In this document: one piece after another, positions 26,301-34,320 of the stretch
How positions within the stretch are numbered: the first letter of the stretch is position 1
Layout of the letters: every line of letters begins with the position of its first letter
The notes under the pieces: generated by a model
Databases searched by the model: none
What the model was told of the DNA's origin: nothing
Seen by the model: only the letters and a program-made list of their open reading frames with translations
Source of the DNA: Clostridiales bacterium
Lineage (GTDB): Bacteria > Bacillota > Clostridia > Oscillospirales > Oscillospiraceae
DNA: 34,320 nucleotides
Assembly: GCA_021205695.1 (NCBI GenBank)
Contig: JAJPXB010000005.1
Span: 1 to 34,320 of the forward strand
Direction: 5' to 3'
Program-made: the position numbers and the translations under genes

Positions 26301-26474
26301 CGCCCAGGTGGACAGCACCAGCAGCAGCTCCCCCTCCGGGAAGGCTCCGCTCCGGCAGGACATCCGGAGCCGTCCCCCCACCGAGGGGAGCAGCTCCACG
26401 CCCAGAGGCTTCGGCGCGACCGTGCCTGCAACGTTGTGTTCCAGCTTTCTCCAGCCGGGTTGGGCTTCTGCCAT
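23343..26474 (-). CDS. CDP-glycerol glycerophosphotransferase-like protein with large N-terminal region
   Basis: This 1043-residue protein is a candidate polymerase for glycerol-phosphate polymers (teichoic acid or capsule-like) from CDP-glycerol. The C-terminal catalytic domain (about 740-1040) matches the TagF/TarF family. FLQHGV has its His near 790, TGLARWD is near 837, VHPKF has its His near 906, and LVTDYSSVCWD is near 945 followed by QFD. These are the family's two catalytic histidines and its CDP-glycerol-binding Ser/Asp segment. The first roughly 600 residues are beta-rich and not recognised, and they contain no membrane helix. The usual TagF is 700-750 residues. Start 26474 follows AAAGGAGACGATCCT; a start at 26519 is upstream of that site. 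It is monocistronic, with no tagD, tagG/H or capsule genes nearby. Confidence 0.85.
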   Translation of the reverse strand: MAEAQPGWRKLEHNVAGTVAPKPLGVELLPSVGGRLRMSCRSGAFPEGELLLVLSTWAETEHWCVPAWLEEGMLTADLSGTDEAWSPENEKPFIVTLARREGDQLTQYPLRARRYLNRLKPGGRCDYFFNDQKLWSGPVDSFCREGAYYEAVPRYLLKEQKAVVVALTVVPRELRYWEQFTYGLDGFLIRDGRLLLGARAPENAPPLTGFSLHRTDGSIQGQRFFPARKSPSDDGLMLGAVELTALPMDGAEYALSGVLSDEDGLQFHVPLAITDRKSFQGAELLANGAPLIRSEGMGCYFRIDELCRPSFRAADRPLTCQDGPEGVSLREAVEKKLLPVAGHWAVRDLGGQDWQWRFEVPGVSLEEGAEVLLAAESKGERLYCPVQISFSGPQGCLLTADLTPVAERLQNSRIVRWELTLAVRQGTCWQNVLLRCPDRMARRKLAADKKYRNVRYTYGEPLGVTELGDQQVEGVICCPSAGYCKLQTADRARRYERQVTCWVEQISLRFGKLRISVRCPENIPGEWCSFALVHRYKLEVDRKIYLAPARKVVRRDGEIWMTGEIRLSDFRFEPIWWDIRAAFRGEDGQTYLAYAQAPKKRKTASTGAWAKCREQLERTLFPDSCRQGEELSISLYETSNDRFALACQEYSPYSGLAFRLKERLALVLFRLFRKQLKQKNIFLCFEKFCCMAQDNGFYFFRHCMESGMEQKMHRSIYYVIDKKQPDYQERLLPYRDHVIQFMSLRHMVYILAARLLISTDSRAHAYAWRNKESIILPRVQNTKKILFLQHGVIAMKRVDIYNKKTNPMNLFVTSNRREHDIVVENMGYAPEDVIITGLARWDVLKDKGLEERHILVMPTWRNWLEEVPDLVFQASDYYRNYMSLLNDPRLADLLERQDLYLDFYVHPKFREYLHSFTIQEGGRVRLIPFGAEPLNELMMGCKMLVTDYSSVCWDVYYQGKPVLFYQFDVDRYNETTGAYIDLETELFGDRVMTTEALLDKLEEYAENDFRLPEVYAEMRPRMYAYIDRNNSQRICEEIMKRNW

Positions 26475-26535
26475 AGGATCGTCTCCTTTTATGTGTTCCC
26501 ACGGAGCCGGGCGGGACACATCATCTGTGAGACAA

Positions 26536-26564
26536 ATTATAGCATATCCTCTCCCCGCTCACAA
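26536..26564 (-). promoter_or_regulatory. sigma-A promoter of the glycerophosphotransferase gene
   Basis: On the minus strand TTGTGA (26564-26559) and TATAAT (26541-26536) have a 17-nt spacer, with TGC before the -10 (extended -10). It lies 62 nt upstream of the chosen start. Confidence 0.8.
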
Positions 26565-26603
26565 GCGCTGTTCATAAAAATTCACAATCGGAACCGCCGT
26601 TCC

Positions 26604-27752
26604 TCATCCGGGCAGCAGTTGGCCCACCATCTCCCGAAAAATGCTGCCGAAGGTCCTGCGCGCCACCGATTCCGCCGCCGTGACGGGGAGCTCCCGGAGC
26701 ACCTGTCCGTCCAGGGAGACGGTCAGCGTCCCCAGCACGTCTCCCGCCTCCACCGGGGCCTCCGCCGTCTCATCCAGGGTCAGCTCGGCGGAGAGACGGC
26801 CCGCGTCGCTCCGGGCGATCAGCACCTGTCCGCCCTCCACAGCCGTCCGGACGCTCTCCGCCTCGCCCAAAGTCACGGGGACCGGAGGCAGGGTCACTCC
26901 GGCGGTCACATCCGTCACCGTCCAGCCGCCGAAGCCATAGTTCAGCAGCGTCTTTGCGCTCTCAAACCGGTCGGAGGAGGTCTCCGCCCCCAGCACCACG
27001 GCGATGAGCTCCATGCCGTCCCGCCGGGCGCTGGCGGAGATGCAGAAGCCCGCCCCCTGGGTAAAGCCGGTTTTCAGCCCGGTGGCCCCGTCATAGTAGT
27101 AGATCAGCTTGTTGGTGTTGGCCAGCTGGAACGTCCCGTCCCGGAGGGTGTCCATCCAGATGCCGGTATAATCCCGTATCACCTCATGGCGCAACAGCTC
27201 CCGGGACATGAGGGCGATGTCATAGGCGGAGGTCAGATGTCCCTCCGCGGGGAGACCGGTGCAGTTGCAGAAGTGGGTGTCCTCCATGCCCAGCTCCGCC
27301 GCCCGCCGGTTCATGGCCGCCACAAACGCCTCCTCGCTGCCCCGCAGATGCTCCGCCAGGGCCACGGCGGCGTCGTTGCCCGAGGCCACCGCCACCGCCT
27401 TGAGCATCTCGCTGACGGTCATCTGCTCCCCTTCCTCCAGATAGACCTGGCTGCCGCCCATGCCGGCGGCGTAGGCGCTGGTGGTCACTGTGTCCTCCAG
27501 GGAGACGCTCCCGCTGTCGATGGCCTCCGCCACCAGCAGCATGGTCATCACCTTGGTCACCGAGGCGGGCTCCAGGGCCTCGTGGGCGTTCTCCTCATAG
27601 AGGATCGTCCCCGTCTCCCGCTCCATCAGCACGCCTGCTCTGGCCGAGATGGTCACCGGAGCGGGCTCCTCCGCCTCCGCCGCCCAGGCCCCGGGCAACA
27701 GGCCGCCCAGCATGGCCGCCAGCAGCGGCGCCGCTAACATACGTCTCTTCAT
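26604..27752 (-). CDS. serine-type D-Ala-D-Ala carboxypeptidase (PBP5/DacF-type)
   Basis: This 382-residue exported penicillin-binding protein trims the terminal D-Ala of peptidoglycan stem peptides. The signal peptide is MKRRMLAAPL... with a hydrophobic core and AWA-A cleavage near residue 24. The catalytic motifs are SVTK (Ser64/Lys67), SGN (124-126) and KTG (227-229). A beta-rich PBP5 C-terminal domain (about 285-365) precedes a final amphipathic helix (SIFREMVGQLL) that may attach to the membrane. Start 27752 is chosen for the AGGAGG and the proper signal peptide. A 35-codon upstream extension lacks both. It is divergent from the EIIB gene, with a palindrome between them, and upstream of the glycerophosphotransferase gene but with a separate promoter there. 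Confidence 0.95.
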   Translation of the reverse strand: MKRRMLAAPLLAAMLGGLLPGAWAAEAEEPAPVTISARAGVLMERETGTILYEENAHEALEPASVTKVMTMLLVAEAIDSGSVSLEDTVTTSAYAAGMGGSQVYLEEGEQMTVSEMLKAVAVASGNDAAVALAEHLRGSEEAFVAAMNRRAAELGMEDTHFCNCTGLPAEGHLTSAYDIALMSRELLRHEVIRDYTGIWMDTLRDGTFQLANTNKLIYYYDGATGLKTGFTQGAGFCISASARRDGMELIAVVLGAETSSDRFESAKTLLNYGFGGWTVTDVTAGVTLPPVPVTLGEAESVRTAVEGGQVLIARSDAGRLSAELTLDETAEAPVEAGDVLGTLTVSLDGQVLRELPVTAAESVARRTFGSIFREMVGQLLPG

Positions 27753-27812
27753 CGCTGTCTCCTCCTCTTTTGCTCTAGTTTCCGCCAAAGCGCCCCTCTT
27801 ATGCTGGAGGTT

Positions 27813-27830
27813 TTTCCCACGGGTGGGAAA
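27813..27830. promoter_or_regulatory. palindrome in the dac/EIIB divergent region (possible operator)
   Basis: An 18-bp inverted repeat, TTTCCCAC-GG-GTGGGAAA, has perfect 8-bp arms. It lies 61 bp upstream of the carboxypeptidase start and 18 bp upstream of the -35 of the EIIB promoter. The position fits a repressor or activator site shared by both genes. It could instead be an RNA hairpin in one transcript. Confidence 0.5.
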
Positions 27831-27848
27831 TTGTGGCCATGAATCCCC

Positions 27849-27877
27849 TTGTTTCAAACCGGCTCCGGGCGTATAAT
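27849..27877 (+). promoter_or_regulatory. sigma-A promoter of the EIIB-like gene
   Basis: TTGTTT (27849-27854) and consensus TATAAT (27872-27877) with 17-nt spacer, 39 nt before the start codon. Confidence 0.75.
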
Positions 27878-27916
27878 AAAAGCGACGGACGGATGCAGGA
27901 GGAAGGAGGCGACGCC

Positions 27917-28219
27917 ATGTCCGGTCTGCGGGTGCTGGTCTGCTGTCCCAACGGGGCGGGGGTCAGTCTGATGATGGAATCGGTGCTGCGGAAGGTGGCC
28001 GCGGAGCTGGGGCTGGAGCTGTCCCGGCTCGACCACGGCTCCATCCAGCGGGGGGCAAAGACCGCCGGAGAATATGACCTGGTGCTCTGTCCGGCGGAGC
28101 TGGTCTCCCATCTGCGGGGCTGGGAGAGCCGGGCGGACATCATCGGCCTGAACAACCCCCTCTCCCGCCGGGAGATGCGAGAGCGGCTGACCGCTTATTG
28201 CGGGGAGAAGGGCCTGTAA
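27917..28219 (+). CDS. orphan PTS EIIB-like protein (ascorbate/UlaB type)
   Basis: This 100-residue cytoplasmic protein resembles the IIB phosphocarrier of the SgaB/UlaB family. The N-terminal strand and loop VLVCCPNGAGVSLMMESVL carries the Cys that is phosphorylated in the family (second Cys of CCPNG, about residue 9). YDLVLCPAELV forms the middle strand, and IIGLNNPLSRREMRERL matches the family's IGINN ending. Start 27917 follows AAGGAGG; a longer frame from 27833 starts before the promoter. No IIA, IIC or sugar enzyme gene is adjacent, so it is either a separate subunit of a distant system or a sensor-like relative. The family call is moderately sure. Confidence 0.75.
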   Translation: MSGLRVLVCCPNGAGVSLMMESVLRKVAAELGLELSRLDHGSIQRGAKTAGEYDLVLCPAELVSHLRGWESRADIIGLNNPLSRREMRERLTAYCGEKGL

Positions 28220-28233
28220 ACGGCCATACAGAG

Positions 28234-28461
28234 GGAGCGCGACCGGCAGCCGCCGGTCGCTCTCCTCAGCGTGTCAAAAATCCTTTTTGCCACGCTGAGT
28301 ACGGTTTTTGAACTTTAGAAAAGTTCTAAAAATCGTTTTTTATTGCACGCGAAGGGGGCTTTTTGCCCCCTCCTCCGCACCCCCGCTACTCTGTTGCGGG
28401 AGTCTCAAGCGCTTTTTTGACAGTCTAAGGAGCGCGACCGGCAGCCGCCAGTCGCTCTCCT
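28234..28461. repeat. hairpin array bounded by a 33-bp direct repeat
   Basis: The same 33-bp sequence (hairpin GAG-CGACCGGC/GCCGGTCG-CTC with a 2-nt bulge) occurs at 28234-28266 and 28429-28461 with one mismatch. Between the copies lie three or more further hairpins. These are 28265-28273/28291-28299 (9 bp, with an inner 6-bp CAAAAA/TTTTTG stem), 28302-28316/28321-28336, and 28354-28360/28366-28372. A short CCCGC/GCGGG pair (28382-28386/28396-28400) follows. The block fills the gap between the EIIB-like gene and the convergent ABC gene. Confidence 0.75.
28302..28342 (+). terminator. intrinsic terminator of the EIIB-like gene
   Basis: Stem CGGTTTTTGAACTTT (28302-28316) pairs with 28321-28336 (15 bp, one G-U, one bulged T) and is followed by six T (28337-28342). 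It sits inside the repeat block. Confidence 0.75.
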
Positions 28462-28500
28462 TCCTTTTATTATTATCTTATTATAATGATGCCGCGGCGC

Positions 28501-30240
<1,740 letters not shown>

Positions 30241-30296
30241 ACAGGTCTACCTCTTCTCTCTTGTGATTCAGAGTTCTCTCTGACAGTTTGTCCCCC

Positions 30297-30325
30297 AGTA
30301 TAGCAAATGATTTCCTTTTTTGCAA
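30297..30325 (-). promoter_or_regulatory. sigma-A promoter of the ABC transporter gene
   Basis: On the minus strand TTGCAA (30325-30320) and TATACT (30302-30297) have a 17-nt spacer and an extended TGC. A small CAGAG/CTCTG hairpin (30282-30269) lies in the 5' leader. Confidence 0.75.
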
Positions 30326-30360
30326 CTCCGCTTTCTCCGCCCTCCCGCGCGTCCCCGGGC

Positions 30361-30395
30361 AAAAAGGGCGGCAGACGGAAGCCCGTCTGCCGCCC
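30361..30395 (-). terminator. intrinsic terminator of glgP
   Basis: Perfect 13-bp stem 30383-30395/30366-30378 with a 4-nt loop, followed on the minus strand by TTTTTGCCC. It lies 20 nt past the glgP stop codon. Confidence 0.92.
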
Positions 30396-30414
30396 AAAGG
30401 GTGCGGGAGAGGAA

Positions 30415-32850
30415 TCAGCTCTTGTTGCGCACGTCCACATGCCAGATGTTGGCGGCGTAGTCGGCGATGGAGCGGTCGGAGGAGAAGATGCCGGAGCGGG
30501 CGATGTTGGAAACGGACATCTGGTTCCAGTGCTTCTGATCCTGATAGGCCTCGGCCACCTTCTCCTGGGTGTAGCGGTAGCTCTCGAAGTCGGCCAGCAG
30601 CAGATAGGGGTCCGCCTGACCGCCGTTGCCGTAGAGCAGACCGTTGGTCAGATCCTCATACCGCTTGCCGTCGGAGAAGCCGTTGGTGATGGCGGACAGC
30701 ACCTCCCGGATGACCGGGTTCTGGTTGTAATACTCATAGGAGTTGTAGCCGGAGCGGAGCCTGCTGGAGACCTCGTCGGAGGTGAGGCCGAAGATGAAGA
30801 TGTTGTCGTCGCCCAGGACGCTGTGCATCTCCACATTGGCGCCATCCTCGGTGCCGATGGTCAGAGCGCCGTTCATCATGAACTTCATGTTGCCGGTGCC
30901 GGAGGCCTCCTTGCCGGCGGTGGAGATCTGCTCGGACACCTCGGCGGCGGGCATCAGCTTCTCCGCCAGAGAGACCCGATAGTTCTCCAGGAAGAACACC
31001 TGGAGCTGATCCTTGCACCGGGGATCGTTGTTGATCTCCCGGCTCAGGGAGTTGATGAGCTCGATGATCCGCTTGGCGGTGTAGTAGGCCGGAGCGGCCT
31101 TGGCGCCAAAGAGGAAGGTGCGGGGCTGGATGGTCTTGCCGTCCTGGATCTGCTGATACAGATAGATGATGTGCATCACGTTGAGCAGCTGGCGCTTATA
31201 CTCGTGCAGCCGCTTCACCTGCACGTCGAAGATGGCGTCGGGGTTCAGCCGGAAGCCGTACTGCTTCAGGGCGTAGTCGGCAAACGCCTCCTTGTTGGCC
31301 CGCTTGATCTTGGCCAGCTGGTTCAGGGCGGAGGGATCCTCCCGGGCGGCCTCGAACTTTTTCAGGCCGGACTGGGGGTGGAGCAGGTACTCGTCGCTGC
31401 CGGTGACGTCCCGGATGAGCTGATCCAGCTGGGGGTTGATCTGGCTGAGCCAGCGGCGGTGATCCACGCCGTTGGTGACGTTGGTGAACTTGTCCGGCGT
31501 GCGGAGGTAGGCGGTGTGGAACACGTCGTCCTTCAGGATCTGGGAGTGGAGGGCGGCCACGCCGTTGATGGCGTAGCAGGCGGCGACGCAGAGGTTGGCC
31601 ATGCGCACGTCTCCGTCCCAGATGATGGCCAGCTCCCGGGCCTTGTTCTCGTCGTCGTGGAAGAAGGCGCGGACCTCCTTCAGATAGCGGTCGTTGATCT
31701 CGCACATGATCTGGAAGATGCGGGGCAGCAGGCCCTGCACCAGGATCTGGGGCCAGTGCTCCAGGGCCTCGGCCAGAACGGTGTGGTTGGTGTAGGCCAC
31801 GGAGTGGGTGGTGATATACCACGCCTCATCCCAGCTGTAGCCCTCCTGGTCGATGAAAATGCGCATCAGCTCGGGGATGACCAGGGTGGGATGGGTGTCG
31901 TTGATCTGGAGAACGTGCTTCTCGTGGAAGTTTTTCAGCGTGCCGTACAGCTTCTTGTGCTTCCGGCAGATGGACTGCACGGTGGCGGAGACGAAGAAGT
32001 ACTGCTGCTTCAGCCGCAGGCTCTTGCCCTCGTAGTGGTCGTCGGCGGGGTAGATGACCTTGGCGATGGTCTCGGCGGTGATCTGCTGCTCCACGGCCTT
32101 GAGGTACTCGCCGGAGGAGTAGTAGTCCATGTTCACCGGCGTAGGACTCTTGGCGTCCCAGAGGCGGAGCTTGTTCACATGGCTGGTCTGATAGCCGGCG
32201 ATCTCCATGTCCATGGGGACGGCCAGCACCTCGGTGTAGCCCACCTGGCGGCAGACGAAGCGGCCCTCCTCGTCCACATCGTTTTCCACGGTGCCGCCGA
32301 AGCGGACCGTCTCGCACTCGTCCCGCCGGGGCATCAGCCAGGCATCGCCCAGGGACAGCCACTCGTCGGCCAGCTCGATCTGCTTGCCGTCGGAGATCTT
32401 CTGCTTGAACAGGCCCAGCTGATAGCAGATGGAGTAGCCGGTGGCGGGGATCTCCTGGGTGGTCATGGACTCCAGATAGCAGGCGGCCAGACGGCCCAGG
32501 CCGCCGTTGCCCAGGCTGGCGTCCGGCTCCAGCTCGAACAGGTCCGCAGCGGAGAAGCCCATGGACTCGATTGCCTCGGTCAGCGGCTCCACCACGCCCA
32601 GGTTATAGGCGTTCTTCATCAGGGAGCGCCCCATCAGGAACTCCATGGACAGGTAATGCACCTGCCGGGCCTGGGCCACGTCGATGGATTTGGACGTGAC
32701 GATCCGGTTGGCGGACATAATGTCCCGGATGACCAGGGCGCAGGACTTGAACATCTGGGTGGGGGTGGCCTCAGAGGGGATGCGGCCGTAGTGGCGGCGG
32801 AGCTTGCCCTCGATCAGGGTGCGAAGCTCTTCCTTGCTGTATTCGTGCAT
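30415..32850 (-). CDS. glgP: glycogen/alpha-glucan phosphorylase
   Basis: This 811-residue PLP enzyme releases glucose-1-phosphate from alpha-1,4-glucans. Conserved blocks are VHYLSMEFLMGRSL (residues 64-77), DASLGNGGLGRLAACYLES (110-128), QINDTHPTLVIPELMR (315-330) and QVKRLHEYKRQLLN. The PLP-binding block EASGTGNMKFMMNGALTIGTEDGANVE has Lys near 656. It is full length. GGAGG lies 11 nt upstream of the ATG, a somewhat wide spacing. The 5' leader holds an 8-bp hairpin (32889-32896/32900-32907). It is monocistronic, with a strong promoter and terminator, and no other glycogen genes are in view. Confidence 0.97.
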   Translation of the reverse strand: MHEYSKEELRTLIEGKLRRHYGRIPSEATPTQMFKSCALVIRDIMSANRIVTSKSIDVAQARQVHYLSMEFLMGRSLMKNAYNLGVVEPLTEAIESMGFSAADLFELEPDASLGNGGLGRLAACYLESMTTQEIPATGYSICYQLGLFKQKISDGKQIELADEWLSLGDAWLMPRRDECETVRFGGTVENDVDEEGRFVCRQVGYTEVLAVPMDMEIAGYQTSHVNKLRLWDAKSPTPVNMDYYSSGEYLKAVEQQITAETIAKVIYPADDHYEGKSLRLKQQYFFVSATVQSICRKHKKLYGTLKNFHEKHVLQINDTHPTLVIPELMRIFIDQEGYSWDEAWYITTHSVAYTNHTVLAEALEHWPQILVQGLLPRIFQIMCEINDRYLKEVRAFFHDDENKARELAIIWDGDVRMANLCVAACYAINGVAALHSQILKDDVFHTAYLRTPDKFTNVTNGVDHRRWLSQINPQLDQLIRDVTGSDEYLLHPQSGLKKFEAAREDPSALNQLAKIKRANKEAFADYALKQYGFRLNPDAIFDVQVKRLHEYKRQLLNVMHIIYLYQQIQDGKTIQPRTFLFGAKAAPAYYTAKRIIELINSLSREINNDPRCKDQLQVFFLENYRVSLAEKLMPAAEVSEQISTAGKEASGTGNMKFMMNGALTIGTEDGANVEMHSVLGDDNIFIFGLTSDEVSSRLRSGYNSYEYYNQNPVIREVLSAITNGFSDGKRYEDLTNGLLYGNGGQADPYLLLADFESYRYTQEKVAEAYQDQKHWNQMSVSNIARSGIFSSDRSIADYAANIWHVDVRNKS

Positions 32851-32945
32851 ATTTTATATAGCCTCCAATCATGTGGTGGTCGTTCCGGCGGGCGGCGGCG
32901 CCGCCCGAGCCGGCATGGGTACAATTTCTCATCATTACCTTGAAA

Positions 32946-32974
32946 ACTTTACCACGGCGATAGCGAAATGTCAA
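32946..32974 (-). promoter_or_regulatory. sigma-A promoter of glgP
   Basis: On the minus strand TTGACA (32974-32969) and TAAAGT (32951-32946) have a 17-nt spacer, leaving a leader of about 90 nt before the glgP ATG. Confidence 0.75.
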
Positions 32975-33148
32975 TTGTAAGTGATGCACGAAAACCGGAT
33001 CCGGACGTAAAAAATGGGTAAAACCCCGCCGGAGCGGCGCTCTCCCCCCGTTTTTGGCCCGGCTTCCCGGCGGAGCTCCCCTCTTTCGGGAAAAACCGGG
33101 GCGCGGCGGTGAAATTCGCCGCCGCCCTGTCGTTTTTTCAAAGAACGG
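32975..33148. other. non-coding stretch between the divergent glgP and valS promoters
   Basis: No gene is seen. A GC-rich inverted repeat near 33101-33129 (GCGGCGG...CGCCGCCGC around TGAAATT) can form a strong hairpin on either strand. It is outside both mapped transcripts, so its role is unknown. Confidence 0.4.
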
Positions 33149-33177
33149 TTGACAAAAACGGGCAAAATGGTTATACT
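33149..33177 (+). promoter_or_regulatory. sigma-A promoter of the T-box/valS transcript
   Basis: Consensus TTGACA (33149-33154) and TATACT (33172-33177) with a 17-nt spacer, directly before the T-box leader. Confidence 0.9.
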
Positions 33178-33183
33178 AACCCC

Positions 33184-33430
33184 ATCTGTGAACTGCTTTG
33201 ATGGGGAGGAGTACGCACGCCCGCCGGGCAAAGAGAGGCGCCGTTTGGTGAAAGGCGCCGTCGGTCGCGTGCGGAAGGTCGCCCCGGAGCTGCGGCGCTG
33301 AAATCTGAGCAGTAGGCGCCGCCGGTCCCCCGCCGTTACCGGGCCATGAGTGTGGCGCTCGCGCCAAATTCAGGTGGTACCACGGACAGACACTGTTCGC
33401 CCTGAGCCAGAGACGGCCCGGGGCTTTTTT
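33184..33430 (+). promoter_or_regulatory. T-box riboswitch (valine, GUC specifier)
   Basis: This leader senses uncharged tRNA and controls valS by transcription antitermination. In Stem I, GGGG 33203-33206 pairs with CCCC 33282-33285, and CGCACGC 33214-33220 pairs with GCGTGCG 33267-33273. The specifier loop has AGGAGTA on one side and GAAGGTCG on the other, which places GUC (valine) at 33278-33280. The T-box AGGTGGTACCACGG is at 33372-33385. Its TGGT (33375-33378) would pair with the tRNA acceptor end ACCA, discriminator A. The terminator is GCCCTG/CGGGGC (33399-33404/33419-33424) followed by six T. Confidence 0.95.
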
Positions 33431-33474
33431 GCTGTCCCCGGGGCCGATATGAGAAAACGGAGCGTGAAGAGAAG

Positions 33475-34320
33475 ATGACAAGAGAACTGCCGAAGGTGTA
33501 CGAGCCGCAGAAGGTGGAGAGCCGCATTTATCAGCAATGGGAGGAGAGCGGCTGCTTCCGGGGCCACCGGGACCCGGACAAAAAGCCCTATACCATCGTT
33601 ATGCCGCCCCCCAACGTGACCGGACAGCTGCACATGGGCCACGCCATGGACAACACGCTGCAGGACATCCTCATCCGGTTCAAGCGGATGCAGGGATACG
33701 CCGCCCTGTGGGTCCCCGGCACCGACCACGCCTCCATCGCCACCGAGGCCAAGGTGGTGGAGGAGATGAAGAAGGAGGGCCTGACCAAGGAGTCCATTGG
33801 CCGGGAGAAGTTCCTGGAGCGGGCCTGGGCCTGGAAAAACGAGTACGGCGGACGCATTGTCAAGCAGCTGCGCACCCTGGGTTCCTCCTGCGACTGGGAG
33901 CGGGAGCGCTTCACCATGGACGAGGGGTGTAGCGACGCGGTGAAGGAGGTCTTTGTCCGGCTGTACAACGAGGGCAAAATTTACCAGGGCAACCGCATGG
34001 TCAACTGGTGCCCCCACTGCGACACCTCCATCTCCGACGCGGAGGTGGAGTACGAGGAACAGGACGGAAACTTCTGGCACCTGCTCTACCAGGTGAAGGA
34101 GACCGGCGAATACCTGGAGCTGGCCACCACCCGGCCGGAGACCATGCTGGGCGACACCGCCGTGGCCATCAACGCCGAGGACCCCCGGTATGCCAACCTC
34201 CACGGTTGCCACGCCATTCTGCCCCTGCTGAACAAGGAGATCCCCATCGTCTGCGACGAGCACGCCGACATGACCAAGGGCACCGGTGTGGTGAAGATCA
34301 CCCCCGCCCACGACCCCAAC
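33475..34320 (+). CDS. valS: valyl-tRNA synthetase, N-terminal part (runs off the window)
   Basis: The first 282 codons of a class I synthetase that charges tRNA-Val. [25 protein letters not shown] holds the HIGH-type motif HMGH (53-56), followed by [19 protein letters not shown] cysteine pair precedes the editing (CP1) domain, which begins with [17 protein letters not shown] and continues to the window end. The KMSKS motif and anticodon domains lie outside. The ribosome site is weak (GGAG about 15 nt upstream, GAAGAGAAG adjacent). Control by the valine T-box upstream confirms the amino acid. Confidence 0.97.
   Translation, partial: MTRELPKVYEPQKVESRIYQQWEESGCFRGHRDPDKKPYTIVMPPPNVTGQLHMGHAMDNTLQDILIRFKRMQGYAALWVPGTDHASIATEAKVVEEMKKEGLTKESIGREKFLERAWAWKNEYGGRIVKQLRTLGSSCDWERERFTMDEGCSDAVKEVFVRLYNEGKIYQGNRMVNWCPHCDTSISDAEVEYEEQDGNFWHLLYQVKETGEYLELATTRPETMLGDTAVAINAEDPRYANLHGCHAILPLLNKEIPIVCDEHADMTKGTGVVKITPAHDPN

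Noticed and set aside
24873-27737. A 954-codon open frame on the plus strand
   Set aside because: It is antisense to the glycerophosphotransferase and carboxypeptidase genes. High GC removes stops from this frame, and its protein has no family motifs or ribosome site.
28234-28461. Insertion sequence or transposon end
   Set aside because: No transposase frame, no terminal inverted repeats with short target duplications. Only hairpins and one direct repeat are seen.
30307-32943. An 878-codon open frame on the plus strand, opposite glgP
   Set aside because: A shadow of glgP: the His/Gly/Asp/Leu/Val-rich translation is typical of the complement of GC-rich genes, and all catalytic blocks are on the minus strand.

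Overview
The window comes from a GC-rich, Gram-positive-type bacterium, most likely a clostridial gut member of the Oscillospiraceae (Flavonifractor/Lawsonibacter/Oscillibacter-like). This is inferred from the AGGAGG ribosome sites, the sigma-A promoters (almost all with a 17-nt spacer), the zinc-type S14, L24 and L36, the KOW gene between map and infA, a T-box in front of valS, and a 2[4Fe-4S] clostridial ferredoxin. No database search was possible, so the taxonomy is an inference.

Positions 1-6.9 kb hold mostly short transcription units. A structured, terminator-ended non-coding stretch comes first. It is followed by a ferredoxin gene, a 3-methyladenine DNA glycosylase overlapping a HAD phosphatase, and a convergent CNNM/CorC-type membrane protein with a small unknown gene. 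An orphan phage-type replisome-organizer gene with a hexanucleotide-repeat linker and a GH42 beta-galactosidase complete this part.

Positions 6.9-23.2 kb, minus strand, hold the complete fused S10-spc-alpha cluster: rpsJ-rplCDWB-rpsS-rplV-rpsC-rplP-rpmC-rpsQ-rplNXE-rpsN-rpsH-rplFR-rpsE-rpmD-rplO-secY-adk-map-KOW-infA-rpmJ-rpsMKD-rpoA-rplQ. It is read from one strong promoter at 23.2 kb that carries three helically phased A-tracts. It ends at a hairpin at 6.87 kb that faces the beta-galactosidase gene. Most genes are packed with gaps of 0-25 nt. Four gaps stand out as long and foldable (rpsJ-rplC, rpsN-rpsH, infA-rpmJ, rpsD-rpoA) and are candidate sites for autogenous control or processing. 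S3 and L3 carry unusual C-terminal tails, and MetAP has an insert between two metal ligands.

Positions 23.3-34.3 kb hold envelope and carbon metabolism genes. These are a 1043-residue CDP-glycerol glycerophosphotransferase-like enzyme, a D-Ala-D-Ala carboxypeptidase, and a divergent orphan PTS EIIB of the ascorbate type with a palindrome between the two. A hairpin-dense intergenic block flanked by a 33-bp direct repeat comes next. It is followed by an ABC half-transporter, glycogen phosphorylase, and the start of valS behind a valine T-box with GUC specifier.

I found no tRNA, rRNA, insertion sequence or CRISPR array. The most promising undescribed elements are the RNA candidate at 70-270, the hairpin array at 28234-28461, and the long structured gaps in the ribosomal cluster.
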